Assembly (NCBI RefSeq): GCF_027484205.1
Contig: NZ_JAIXUB010000024.1
Coordinates: 124,001-188,000 of the forward strand
Reading direction: 5' to 3'
DNA length: 64,000 nt
Source of the DNA: Flavobacterium sp.
GTDB taxonomy: Bacteria; Bacteroidota; Bacteroidia; Flavobacteriales; Flavobacteriaceae
Position 1 is the first letter of the stretch. Each line of letters starts with the position of its first letter. The notes beneath the pieces are model-generated. The model had not been told where the DNA came from and searched no databases. It was given only the letters and a program-made list of their open reading frames with translations. Below are positions 52,917 through 61,586 of this stretch, piece by piece. The position numbers and the translations under genes are program-made.

Positions 52917-54625
52917 TGTGTGGAATTGCAGGAATTTTAGGTGCAAATCCAAAAAATAAATTGGATTTAGAAAAAATGCTTTTAGCCCAAAAGCATCGTG
53001 GACCAGATGCTATGCAAGTTTGGAATGATGAAAAAATGGCTCTTGGTCACAATCGGCTCAGCATAATTGATTTATCAACTGAAGCTAATCAACCCATGAT
53101 GAGTAATTGCGGCAATTTTGTAATTATTTTTAATGGAGAAATTTATAATTATCTTGAAATAAAATCACAATTAGTTTCTGAATATCAATTTAAAACTTCT
53201 TCCGATACTGAAGTGCTTCTTGCGGCTTACATCGTTTGGGGTAAAAAAATGTTAGAAAAACTCAACGGAATGTTCAGTTTTGCTATTTGGAATAAAAAAG
53301 AGGCCACTTTTTTTGCTGCAAGAGATCGATTTGGGGTAAAACCATTTTATTATACCGTTTTCAAAAATCAGTTTTATTTTTCAAGTGAAATAAAAGCACT
53401 TTTTGCAGCAGGAATTTCTAAAGTTAAAAACAATAAAGTTTGGGCAAATTATTATTCGTTTGGAACGTATGGTTTGCCTGATGAAACTTTTTTTGAAGAT
53501 ATACATCAATTAAAAGTTGGACATTTTTTAGAAATTAAATTTTCTGAAATAATCAAATTTGAAACGATTAAAATCCATCAATGGTATGATTTTCCTGAAA
53601 GAATTTCGCAAATAAAATTACTTTCAAAAGACGAATTAAAACAGCAATACGAACAACTTTTAATTGATGCTGTGAAACTAAGATTTCGTGCCGATGTTCC
53701 TTTAGGAATGAACGTTAGCGGAGGTTTAGATTCTTCAACATTAATTAGTTTTGTGCATCAAAATTTACCTTCTCAAAAAACAATTGAGGCATTTACATTT
53801 TATTCAAATAATGAAAATTATGACGAACTACCTTGGGTAAATCAATTGATGCTAAAAACACCTTATCATTTAAATAAAGTGTTACTCGATTTTAATAAAA
53901 TTCCAAAATTAATTGAAGAAGTAAGTTATTATCAAGACGAACCTTTTGGTGGATTTCCTACATTAGCATACAGTTTACTTTTTAAATCGGCAAGCCAAAA
54001 AGGTATCAAAGTACTTCTTGACGGACAAGGAATGGACGAAGCTTGGGCTGGTTATGATTATTATCACAATAATAGTAATAGTGTAATTCAAGGTGTAAAT
54101 TCTTCACCCGTTCGACCAGAAGCAATTGATATGGAGTTTTTGAAATTTGCATCGAACGAAACCTACGAAAAGCCATTTGATAATAATCTTCAAAACCTTC
54201 AATATCGCGATTTATTTTACACTAAAATTCCAAGAGCATTGCGTTTCAATGACCGAGTTAGTATGATGCACGGCACAGAATTGCGCGAACCTTTTCTAGA
54301 TTATCGTTTAGTTGAATTAGCATTTGCACAATCTGATGAAATGAAGTTGCAAAATGGACAAACAAAATGGATGTTGCGCGATTTAGTTAAAAATCAACTA
54401 GGTAATACCATTGCTTTAGCTCCAAAAAGACCTTTGCAAACACCTCAAAGAGAATGGATTTCAAATGAATTGAATGATTACTTTACAACCCAAATTGAAT
54501 CATTTTCAAAATTAGACTTTGTAAATCAAAAGGAAGTTCAAAAAATTTGGAAAGAATATAAAAATGGAAATCAGGATAATAGTTTTTATATTTGGCAATG
54601 GATAAATAGTATGTCAATTAAATAA
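52916..54625 (+). CDS. asnB: AsnB-like glutamine-dependent amidotransferase, second copy
   Basis: 569 residues. MCGIAGILGA with Cys2, KHRGPDAMQVWND, HNRLSIIDLSTEANQPM, FNGEIYNYLEIK and DRFGVKPFYY form the glutaminase half. SGGLDSS (268-274) is the ATP pyrophosphatase loop. LLDGQGMDEAWAGYDYYHNN and GTELREPFLDYRLVEL follow. About 60 residues shorter than the copy at 27892 and clearly divergent from it. It overlaps neuA, so it may amidate the carboxyl of a uronic or nonulosonic acid in the same glycan. Real asparagine synthesis is possible but less likely in this position. Confidence 0.85.
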   Translation: MCGIAGILGANPKNKLDLEKMLLAQKHRGPDAMQVWNDEKMALGHNRLSIIDLSTEANQPMMSNCGNFVIIFNGEIYNYLEIKSQLVSEYQFKTSSDTEVLLAAYIVWGKKMLEKLNGMFSFAIWNKKEATFFAARDRFGVKPFYYTVFKNQFYFSSEIKALFAAGISKVKNNKVWANYYSFGTYGLPDETFFEDIHQLKVGHFLEIKFSEIIKFETIKIHQWYDFPERISQIKLLSKDELKQQYEQLLIDAVKLRFRADVPLGMNVSGGLDSSTLISFVHQNLPSQKTIEAFTFYSNNENYDELPWVNQLMLKTPYHLNKVLLDFNKIPKLIEEVSYYQDEPFGGFPTLAYSLLFKSASQKGIKVLLDGQGMDEAWAGYDYYHNNSNSVIQGVNSSPVRPEAIDMEFLKFASNETYEKPFDNNLQNLQYRDLFYTKIPRALRFNDRVSMMHGTELREPFLDYRLVELAFAQSDEMKLQNGQTKWMLRDLVKNQLGNTIALAPKRPLQTPQREWISNELNDYFTTQIESFSKLDFVNQKEVQKIWKEYKNGNQDNSFYIWQWINSMSIK

Positions 54626-54630
54626 ATTTG

Positions 54631-56022
54631 ATGAAAAAACTTGGTGTTGTAATTACTGATGGAGTAGGTTTTAGAAACTTTATATTAAGTGATTTTTTGG
54701 TTGAAGCCGAGAAAGCATTTGATGAGGTAGTTATACTATCTTGTTTACCTAAAGAAGTTTATGATGGATTTTTATCTAAATCAAAAGTAATTGAACTTGC
54801 TGTTTTTGAAGAAAAATTCCCAAGTTGGTTTTTTAGAAAAACGAAAGAGGTTGCTCATTTACAATTGCATAAAAATAATAATTTTGGGATTAGTGATAAT
54901 TTGAGAGCCAATAAATCAAAATCAAAAAGTATTCGTGGCTTTGCTACACGATTGATTTTTAAATGGACCAATTATTTTCATTCAGAAAAGTGGATTCAAA
55001 GATATACTTCATTTCAAGAGCAAAGTTTCAAAAATAATTCAATTTCATTTGAATATCAAAATCTTCTTCAAAATGAAAATTTTGATATATTATTTTTCAC
55101 ACATCAACGTCCACCATATATTGCGCCTCTAGTTTATCAAGCTAGACAATTGAAAATTAAAACATGTTCGTTTATTTTTAGTTGGGATAATTTAGCTTCT
55201 AAAGGCAGAATGGCATCTAATTTTGATAATTATTTGGTTTGGAGTGACCTAATGAAAAGTGAGCTGAGTCAATTTTACACAACTATAAATATTGAAAATA
55301 TTGAAGTTGTTGGCACACCTCAATTTGAACCTTATGTTTTAGATCGATATAAAGTTTCTAAAGATAAATTTGATAAGAAATTTAGTTTAGACAGTTCTAA
55401 AAAAACAATTTGCTTTAGTTGTGGTGATATTTCAACCAGTAAAAATGATGAATTGTATATTGAAACTATTGCAAATGCGATTCTAAATAGGAATTTACCA
55501 GATGTTAATCTAATCGTGAGAACATCACCAGCAGAAGATCCAATTCGTTTTTCAAGTATTGCTTCAAAATTTTCTTTTATAAAATGGAATTATCCTAAGT
55601 GGAATTTGTCTCGTCAAGGTCATCAAGAAGAATGGTCGCAACGAATTCCTTCTGTAGATGATGTTATTGATTTAAGAGCTATTTTAGAGTTTTCAGATTT
55701 AAACATCAATATGTTATCAACAATGAGTTTAGATTTCATGCAATTTGATAAACCAGTAATCAATACTGTTTTTGGAAATGCAGAAAACGGTTTGTACAAT
55801 GACCAACGATTTCTAGATTATAGGCATATTCAATATGTTGTTGATAGTAAGTCAACTAGAATTGTAATGAATGAAAATGAGTTAATAAAATCTATTAATG
55901 AGTATTTGTCAGATTCATCAAAAGATAAAATTAATAGAGAAAACTTACTGAAACTGCAAGTAAGTAAACCTTTGAGTGGAACGGGAAAAAGAATAGCAGA
56001 AACGTTATATAAATGGGTTTAA
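54631..56022 (+). CDS. Unrecognised GT-B-like protein next to the neu block
   Basis: 463 residues from ATG 54631. I do not recognise a close family. The C-terminal half reads like a GT-B donor domain: VVGTPQFEPYV, TICFSCGDISTSKNDELYI, NLIVRTSPAEDPIRF and INMLSTMSLDFMQFDKPVINT. The last segment is similar to the end of CDP-glycerol- or UDP-sugar-type transferases. The N-terminal half has FFTHQRPPYIAPLVYQARQ and IFSWDNLASKG, a recurring segment in surface carbohydrate proteins. No signal peptide or membrane helix is seen. It could be the missing nonulosonate transferase; that is inference from position. Confidence 0.65.
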   Translation: MKKLGVVITDGVGFRNFILSDFLVEAEKAFDEVVILSCLPKEVYDGFLSKSKVIELAVFEEKFPSWFFRKTKEVAHLQLHKNNNFGISDNLRANKSKSKSIRGFATRLIFKWTNYFHSEKWIQRYTSFQEQSFKNNSISFEYQNLLQNENFDILFFTHQRPPYIAPLVYQARQLKIKTCSFIFSWDNLASKGRMASNFDNYLVWSDLMKSELSQFYTTINIENIEVVGTPQFEPYVLDRYKVSKDKFDKKFSLDSSKKTICFSCGDISTSKNDELYIETIANAILNRNLPDVNLIVRTSPAEDPIRFSSIASKFSFIKWNYPKWNLSRQGHQEEWSQRIPSVDDVIDLRAILEFSDLNINMLSTMSLDFMQFDKPVINTVFGNAENGLYNDQRFLDYRHIQYVVDSKSTRIVMNENELIKSINEYLSDSSKDKINRENLLKLQVSKPLSGTGKRIAETLYKWV

Positions 56023-57086
56023 GCCAACAAAAAATAGCGGTTATTTGTAACTATGAACTTCTACCTGAAAGAGTAGGAGGAATGGACTATTTTTATTGGT
56101 TATTTGATAAAAAGTGTAAAGAAAATAATATTGAAGTCGATTGGTTTTTCCCCAATAAATCAAACCATGGCGATTATGAAAAACTGACTGTTTTTTCAAG
56201 CAACTATCAAAATGTAGAAAATTATTTTCTTCAAAATCATACTTCAAATAGATATTCACATGTTATTACTCATTTTATAGAAATTTGTACACCATTTTTC
56301 AAGAAATTAAAAATAGTTTCTAATGCCAAAGTCATTGTAATTGATCACAATCCAAGACCAATTGATGGATATCCTTTTAAAAAGAGAATAGAAAAAAGAG
56401 TTAAAGGATTTCTACATTCAAAATATATCGATGTTTTTGTTGGGGTTTCTAATTATACTGTTAATGAGTTGATTAAAGATTTTGGAAGTCATATAAAGCA
56501 TAAAACGTCAACGATTTATAATGGAGTAATCATAAATGATATCAAAGTTAGAGAAAAACGTTCGGTGCTAAATCCAACTTTTATGGTTGCTTCACATTTA
56601 AGACAATCTAAGGGAATTCAAGATTTAATTGAAAGCGTTTCCTTAATGAGTTCAGAATTAAAATCTAAGTTTAGTGTTGATATTTATGGAGATGGACCTT
56701 TTAAAAATAATTTACTTGAAAAAGTAAACCAACTAAATGTTCAGCAAAATTTCAGTTTTAAAGGAAGCAAATCAAATTTAAAAGAAATTTTTTGCAATTA
56801 TGATTATATGTTGCAACCAACTCATATGGAGTGTTTTAGTTTGTCAATTTTAGAGAGTTTAGCGGCAAATGTTCCTGTAATTACAACAAATGTTGGAGGA
56901 AATGAAGAAGCTGTTTTTAACGGTGAAAACGGTTTTATTTATAAAGCAAAAGAAATTTTAGAGCTAAAAAATATTTTGGAAAAGGTAGTTTCTAATGAAA
57001 TGGGTATAACGATAAATACCAGACATTTGGTTGAAAATAATTTTTCTTTAGAAAATATGGTTGAAAATCACTTTAAACTTTTGTAA
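56013..57086 (+). CDS. GT4 family glycosyltransferase
   Basis: 357 residues, GT-B fold. IAVICNYELLPERVGGMDYF begins the acceptor domain, and VIDHNPRPIDGYPFKKRIE and VGVSNYTVNELI follow. The donor domain has MVASHLRQSKGIQDLIESV, FSVDIYGDGPFKNNLLEK and PTHMECFSLSILESLAANVP with E-x7-E; Cys stands after the first Glu as in the gene at 23162. Overlaps the previous gene by 10 bases and ends in TAATG with the next. Specificity unknown. Confidence 0.86.
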   Translation: MGLSQQKIAVICNYELLPERVGGMDYFYWLFDKKCKENNIEVDWFFPNKSNHGDYEKLTVFSSNYQNVENYFLQNHTSNRYSHVITHFIEICTPFFKKLKIVSNAKVIVIDHNPRPIDGYPFKKRIEKRVKGFLHSKYIDVFVGVSNYTVNELIKDFGSHIKHKTSTIYNGVIINDIKVREKRSVLNPTFMVASHLRQSKGIQDLIESVSLMSSELKSKFSVDIYGDGPFKNNLLEKVNQLNVQQNFSFKGSKSNLKEIFCNYDYMLQPTHMECFSLSILESLAANVPVITTNVGGNEEAVFNGENGFIYKAKEILELKNILEKVVSNEMGITINTRHLVENNFSLENMVENHFKLL

Positions 57087-58222
57087 TGAAAATAGCATTT
57101 TTAACTCCCGAATTTCCTCATCCTAAAACAGGTTCGTCAGGCGGAATTGGGACAAGTATTTTCAATTTGTCCAAAGGATTAGTAAATCTTGGACATAAAG
57201 TTATTATTCTAGTTTATGGACAAAAAGAGGATGAAATTTTTCAAGAAAATGGAATTACTTTTTACCGAATTAAAAACATAAAAGTAAAAGGAATTTCGGC
57301 TTATCTGACACAAAAGAAAATACAAAAATTAATCAACGATTTATATAAAAACAAACAGATTGATATTGTTGAAGCTCCAGATTGGACCGGTTTTTCGGCA
57401 TTTTTAAAGCCAAAATGTCCTTTGGTAATTCGACTTAACGGAAGTGATACATATTTTTGTCATCTTGATAATCGTCCTGTAAAATGGAAAAATAAATTTC
57501 AGGAAAAAAGAGCACTTAAAAATGCAGATGGAATTATTTCGGTAAGTAAATTTACAGGTGATTTAACTAATAAATTGTTCAAAATTTCAAAGCCATTTGA
57601 GGTAATTCCTAATTCTATTGATTTATATAATTTTGAGTCATCAACTCACGTAAACAACAATACGATTCTTTATTTTGGAACTTTAATTAGAAAGAAAGGA
57701 CTTTTAGAAGTGCCTCTAATTTTTAATGAAGTTTATAAAAATAACAAAAATGCTAAATTAATTCTTGCAGGAAAAGATGCTTCCGATGTTATTTCGGGAA
57801 ATTCGTCAACTTGGCAAATGATGATTCCGTTATTTAATAATGAAGCTTTCCAGAATGTTCAATTTATTGGAAGTCTTCCTTATACTGAAATTAAAAAGCA
57901 AATTCAGCAAGCTACAGTTTGTGTTTTTCCTACCTTTGCAGAAGCTTTGCCAGTTTCTTGGATTGAAGCTATGGCAATGCAAAAACCTGTTGTAGCGTCT
58001 AATATTGGTTGGGCAAATGAAATTATTACAGATGAAAAAGATGGTTTGTTAGAACATCCAAATAGGCATGAGGAGTTTGCAAATAAAATCAATTCCATTT
58101 TAACAAATGAAGCTTTGCAAATTGAAATGGGCGTCGAAGCTAGAAAAAAAATTATACAAAAATTCAGTAAAGAAGTTGTGGCAAAACAATCAGTTGCGTT
58201 TTACCAAAAATTTCTAAAATAA
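57086..58222 (+). CDS. GT4 family glycosyltransferase
   Basis: 378 residues. IAFLTPEFPHPKTGSSGGIG starts the acceptor domain with the Gly-rich loop. VVEAPDWTGFSAFLKPK-like (IVEAPDWTGFSAF) and IRLNGSDTYFCHLDNR follow. The donor domain has YFGTLIRKKGLLEVPLIF, KLILAGKDASDVISG and PTFAEALPVSWIEAMAMQ (E-x7-E), a clear group 1 layout. The start overlaps the previous stop. Specificity unknown. Confidence 0.88.
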   Translation: MKIAFLTPEFPHPKTGSSGGIGTSIFNLSKGLVNLGHKVIILVYGQKEDEIFQENGITFYRIKNIKVKGISAYLTQKKIQKLINDLYKNKQIDIVEAPDWTGFSAFLKPKCPLVIRLNGSDTYFCHLDNRPVKWKNKFQEKRALKNADGIISVSKFTGDLTNKLFKISKPFEVIPNSIDLYNFESSTHVNNNTILYFGTLIRKKGLLEVPLIFNEVYKNNKNAKLILAGKDASDVISGNSSTWQMMIPLFNNEAFQNVQFIGSLPYTEIKKQIQQATVCVFPTFAEALPVSWIEAMAMQKPVVASNIGWANEIITDEKDGLLEHPNRHEEFANKINSILTNEALQIEMGVEARKKIIQKFSKEVVAKQSVAFYQKFLK

Positions 58223-58226
58223 TACT

Positions 58227-59771
58227 ATGGCATTAAATTTCAAAGAATACATAAATTCAAAAGGCGAAATAATTCTCTACATTGGGAATCCAAATCTTGA
58301 TAAATTAGAACAACTTTCTCATGGATTTGGTGATATTTGGCATTCATCATTTGAACAAGGATATAAAAATGCTTTTCCAGATTTGGTTTACCAAGCTTTT
58401 GTGTTTTTTTGGTACATCAATGATTTTGATGCTATCGATGAAGCAGTTAGTTGGCGTTTAAATCCAAATCATTTTGCGGTTAGAAAATCGGTTTGGGAAT
58501 TATTTAATGGCTTTGATTCCGACTTTAAAAGTAATCAATTAGCAGCTTTCGATTTTGCATACAACGCTTTACGAAATGGCGGTGCAATTCCTCTTTATGT
58601 AAAAGGTTTATTTCAAGAAAATACTAAAGAAATTATTGAAATTTCAACGAGAGACAGATATGTTTTCTTTAGAAAAAACTTTATTTTCAGTCATTCGCTT
58701 TTTATGTTATACCGAAAAGGAATTTGGAAATTATCAGAATGGAATTCCCTTTTTTATGCTAAGAAAAATTTCAAACAAAGAACAAACAGAATCGTTCTTT
58801 CTCCAAGAGAACTTAATGAAATTGAAGGAAAACCAACTGTGAGTTATATAATTCCAACGATGATGCGTCAAGATTTTACGCTAAATTTATTGGATGATTT
58901 AAAAACTCAAACTTATTTACCTACGCAAGTAATTGTAGTTGATGCAACTCCAGAAAATAGTCGTGATGAAAGTTTGTATAATCCTTCAAATTATCCATTT
59001 GAAGTACAATTTCATTGGCAAACCTCAAAAGGAAGCTGTCGTGCTCGTAACGAAGCAATCGATTTATGTACAGGTGATTATATCGTTTTTGGTGATGATG
59101 ACATCAGAATTCCTTCTGATTTTATTGAAAATCATATTCGATTATTACAAACCTATAACGCTGGAGCTTGCAATGGTTTAGACATTCAAGCTGATCATCA
59201 AAAACAAACTTTAGAGGATTTAAAAGTTAAACTTGAAAATTTTGCATATCCAAGATGGTATGTTGGTGCTTCTCAAAGTTATAGTAATGCAAATTCCTGT
59301 GTGAAAAGGGAATATGTTTCAAAATTAATAGGAAATGATATCAACTATGATGGCGGTTATGGTGAAGATAGCGATTTTGGAATTTCCTTAACTAAAATGG
59401 GCGTTCCAGTTTTACACAATCCATTTTCAACCAATTTACATTTAAAACCACCTGTTGGAGGTTATCGTTTTTGGGGAAGTCAAGCTAAAATTATGGGTAA
59501 AAAGCGCAAAACCCAACCATGGGAATTAGATACACCTGTAAAAAATATTCGTCCAGTTCCTAGTCCAACGATTATGTATCAAATTCATAAACAGTTTACA
59601 CCACAACAACTTACAGAATACAAACATAAATACTTTATAACTTATCTTTTTAAAGGTAACAAATGGTCTATTCCATTAAAGTTGATTAAGTTACCACATA
59701 GATTAATGCAATTTGATAAATCGGTTTTTTATGCAAAAAAATTGATGCAATTAGGAAAACGAACCAAATAA
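58227..59771 (+). CDS. GT2 glycosyltransferase with an extra GT2-like N-terminal half
   Basis: 514 residues. A complete GT2 domain starts at about 203: TVSYIIPTMMRQDFTLNLL, VIVVDATPENSRDE, GSCRARNEAIDLCTGDY and the metal-binding DDD (290-292). GEDSDFGISL marks the acceptor base. Residues 1-200 lack a nucleotide-binding start. Their centre (FAVRKSVWELFNGFDSDF, then FDFAYNALRNGGAIPLYVKG) reads like the C-terminal half of another GT2, so the protein may be a fusion or an internal duplication with a reduced first unit. It may add one sugar, with the N-terminal part binding the acceptor. Confidence 0.82.
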   Translation: MALNFKEYINSKGEIILYIGNPNLDKLEQLSHGFGDIWHSSFEQGYKNAFPDLVYQAFVFFWYINDFDAIDEAVSWRLNPNHFAVRKSVWELFNGFDSDFKSNQLAAFDFAYNALRNGGAIPLYVKGLFQENTKEIIEISTRDRYVFFRKNFIFSHSLFMLYRKGIWKLSEWNSLFYAKKNFKQRTNRIVLSPRELNEIEGKPTVSYIIPTMMRQDFTLNLLDDLKTQTYLPTQVIVVDATPENSRDESLYNPSNYPFEVQFHWQTSKGSCRARNEAIDLCTGDYIVFGDDDIRIPSDFIENHIRLLQTYNAGACNGLDIQADHQKQTLEDLKVKLENFAYPRWYVGASQSYSNANSCVKREYVSKLIGNDINYDGGYGEDSDFGISLTKMGVPVLHNPFSTNLHLKPPVGGYRFWGSQAKIMGKKRKTQPWELDTPVKNIRPVPSPTIMYQIHKQFTPQQLTEYKHKYFITYLFKGNKWSIPLKLIKLPHRLMQFDKSVFYAKKLMQLGKRTK

Positions 59772-59775
59772 CTAA

Positions 59776-60837
59776 ATGGAATTTCTTTTCACAAAAGACA
59801 ATGATTGGTTACAAAAATGGGATGATTTTCTTCTTTCAGAAAATCGTGGAAGCCATTTGTTATATTCCGATTGGTTACAGTCTTATAAATCGTATGGGTT
59901 TGATTTTGAAGTTTGTATTTGTGTAGAAAATCAAAAAATTATTGGTGGATTTGGTGCCGTAATTGCTAAAAAATCTTTTTTTAAATTTTATATTATTCCA
60001 CATGGACCAATTGTAACAGATGGTTTTGAAAATCAATTGGATGCAATTATCAATAAAATTAAAATTCGTGCTAAAGAAAAAGGATGCTGTTATACTCAAT
60101 ACAGTTTGCCAATTTCCAATGAAACGGAAATAAAAAATAAAACTTTCTTGCCTGAAACTATAAACTTGATTGGTAAAAAAGGGAATCTTTTCAAGTATGT
60201 TTATAGTAATTATGGAATAAATTGGGTTGGTTTTAATATTACAAACTCACCCGAAGAATTATTGATTCAAATGACTTCTCAAGTTAGAAGAAACATTAAT
60301 TTGTCATATAAAAATAATGCAGAAATTATATTTGCAACTACAGAAGAAGAATGTAAATTAGCCTATAAATCTATTGAAGACAATGCTTTAGAAGGAAATT
60401 ATGCTGTTCGTTCTTTTGAGGATTTTAAAGAGACTATTGTAAATTTAGTTACTAAAGGCAAAGCACATTTGCTTTTTGTAAAAATTGATAATGAAATTAA
60501 AGGTGCAGGTTTTGCAGTAAATAGTGGTAACTGTTTGACTTATATTTCAGGTGGAACAAAAAAAGAAAAACCCGATTTAAAACTTGGCTATTTAATTCAT
60601 TGGGAATTTATTAAAAAATCTTACGAATTAGGATTTAAAGGATATAACATTTCAATGGGTGGATCAAAAGGAGTAGTGGAGTTTAAAGCAAAATTCAATA
60701 CTAAAACCATTTATTTTGTTGAGCCACATCGTCATATCATTTTAAAGCCATTGATTTTTAAAATATATTTAATTTTAAATTCTATTTTTGTTAAAAATAA
60801 GAAAACTATTTCGGTTTTATTAAAGCGATTCAAATAA
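59776..60837 (+). CDS. FemAB/GNAT-like acyltransferase
   Basis: 353 residues without membrane helices. The overall reading is two GNAT-like halves as in FemAB proteins: NRGSHLLYSDWLQSYKSYGF, VENQKIIGGFGAVIAKK and FYIIPHGPIVTDGFEN in the first, and SQVRRNINLSYKNNAEI, LFVKIDNEIKGAGFAVN and YLIHWEFIKKSYELGFKGYN in the second. GGSKGVVEFKAKFN is the typical FemAB end. Such proteins add an aminoacyl group from tRNA or another acyl group. In a surface glycan locus it might attach an amino acid or acyl group to an amino sugar. The substrate is unknown. Confidence 0.72.
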   Translation: MEFLFTKDNDWLQKWDDFLLSENRGSHLLYSDWLQSYKSYGFDFEVCICVENQKIIGGFGAVIAKKSFFKFYIIPHGPIVTDGFENQLDAIINKIKIRAKEKGCCYTQYSLPISNETEIKNKTFLPETINLIGKKGNLFKYVYSNYGINWVGFNITNSPEELLIQMTSQVRRNINLSYKNNAEIIFATTEEECKLAYKSIEDNALEGNYAVRSFEDFKETIVNLVTKGKAHLLFVKIDNEIKGAGFAVNSGNCLTYISGGTKKEKPDLKLGYLIHWEFIKKSYELGFKGYNISMGGSKGVVEFKAKFNTKTIYFVEPHRHIILKPLIFKIYLILNSIFVKNKKTISVLLKRFK

Positions 60838-60843
60838 ACTATT

Positions 60844-61581
60844 ATGAAGATTGAGAACAAAGATTTTTGGGAAAAAGATACAATTATAAAAACTCAAGAA
60901 GTATTAAAACAAGCATCCGATTTTGAGATGTTTATGTTTGAAAAAGCAAAAATTCGTTATCAGTCTAAAGTTGATTCCATAAAAATTTTTGGATGTGGTA
61001 CAGGTCGCGAAATAGAATCTATTGCCGATTTCTATCAACCATCAAGAATTGTAGCTTCTGATATTTCAGAGAATATGATTTCTAAATGTCAGGAAAATTT
61101 AAAACTTTGGAATATTGATTCCATAACAGAAACGGTTGTTGGTGATGCAACTCTATATAACAAAGAAACTGAAGCTTTTGACTTGGTCACAATTTTAAAT
61201 AGTATGCTGACTTATGTTCCTTTGAGAAAAAACAGATTGACTATTTTTAAAAATTCATTCCAAATTTTAAAACCAAAGGCAACTTTAATAGGAACAGTTC
61301 ACAATCAAGTAGGTTCGCCTGCAAAAACCTATTATTTTAAATTAAGAAATCTATTTTCTTTTATTCTTGGTGAACGAACTGGAAACAGAAATACAGGTTT
61401 TAATGGATTTAAAGTTCCAGGATATTATTACAACAAAAAGGGTTTGATAAAAGATTTGAAGGTTTCTGGTTTTGAGAATATTGAAGTTTACTCCTTAGAA
61501 GAATATTATAAATTGCACAATGCTGTTTACAACAGAAAAACAGGATATAATAATTTAATTTTTATTGCTACAAAACCTTAA
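60844..61581 (+). CDS. Class I SAM-dependent methyltransferase
   Basis: 245 residues. SIKIFGCGTGREIESIADF (about 46-64) is the SAM-binding loop, IVASDISENMISKCQENL the acidic second motif, and FDLVTILNSMLTYVPLRKN the middle motif. ILKPKATLIGTVHNQVGSP comes near motif III. It is a Methyltransf_25-type enzyme. It is placed between a FemAB-like gene and a GT2 gene, so a sugar or an added amino acid could be the target. Specificity unknown. Confidence 0.8.
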   Translation: MKIENKDFWEKDTIIKTQEVLKQASDFEMFMFEKAKIRYQSKVDSIKIFGCGTGREIESIADFYQPSRIVASDISENMISKCQENLKLWNIDSITETVVGDATLYNKETEAFDLVTILNSMLTYVPLRKNRLTIFKNSFQILKPKATLIGTVHNQVGSPAKTYYFKLRNLFSFILGERTGNRNTGFNGFKVPGYYYNKKGLIKDLKVSGFENIEVYSLEEYYKLHNAVYNRKTGYNNLIFIATKP

Positions 61582-61586
61582 ATTCA

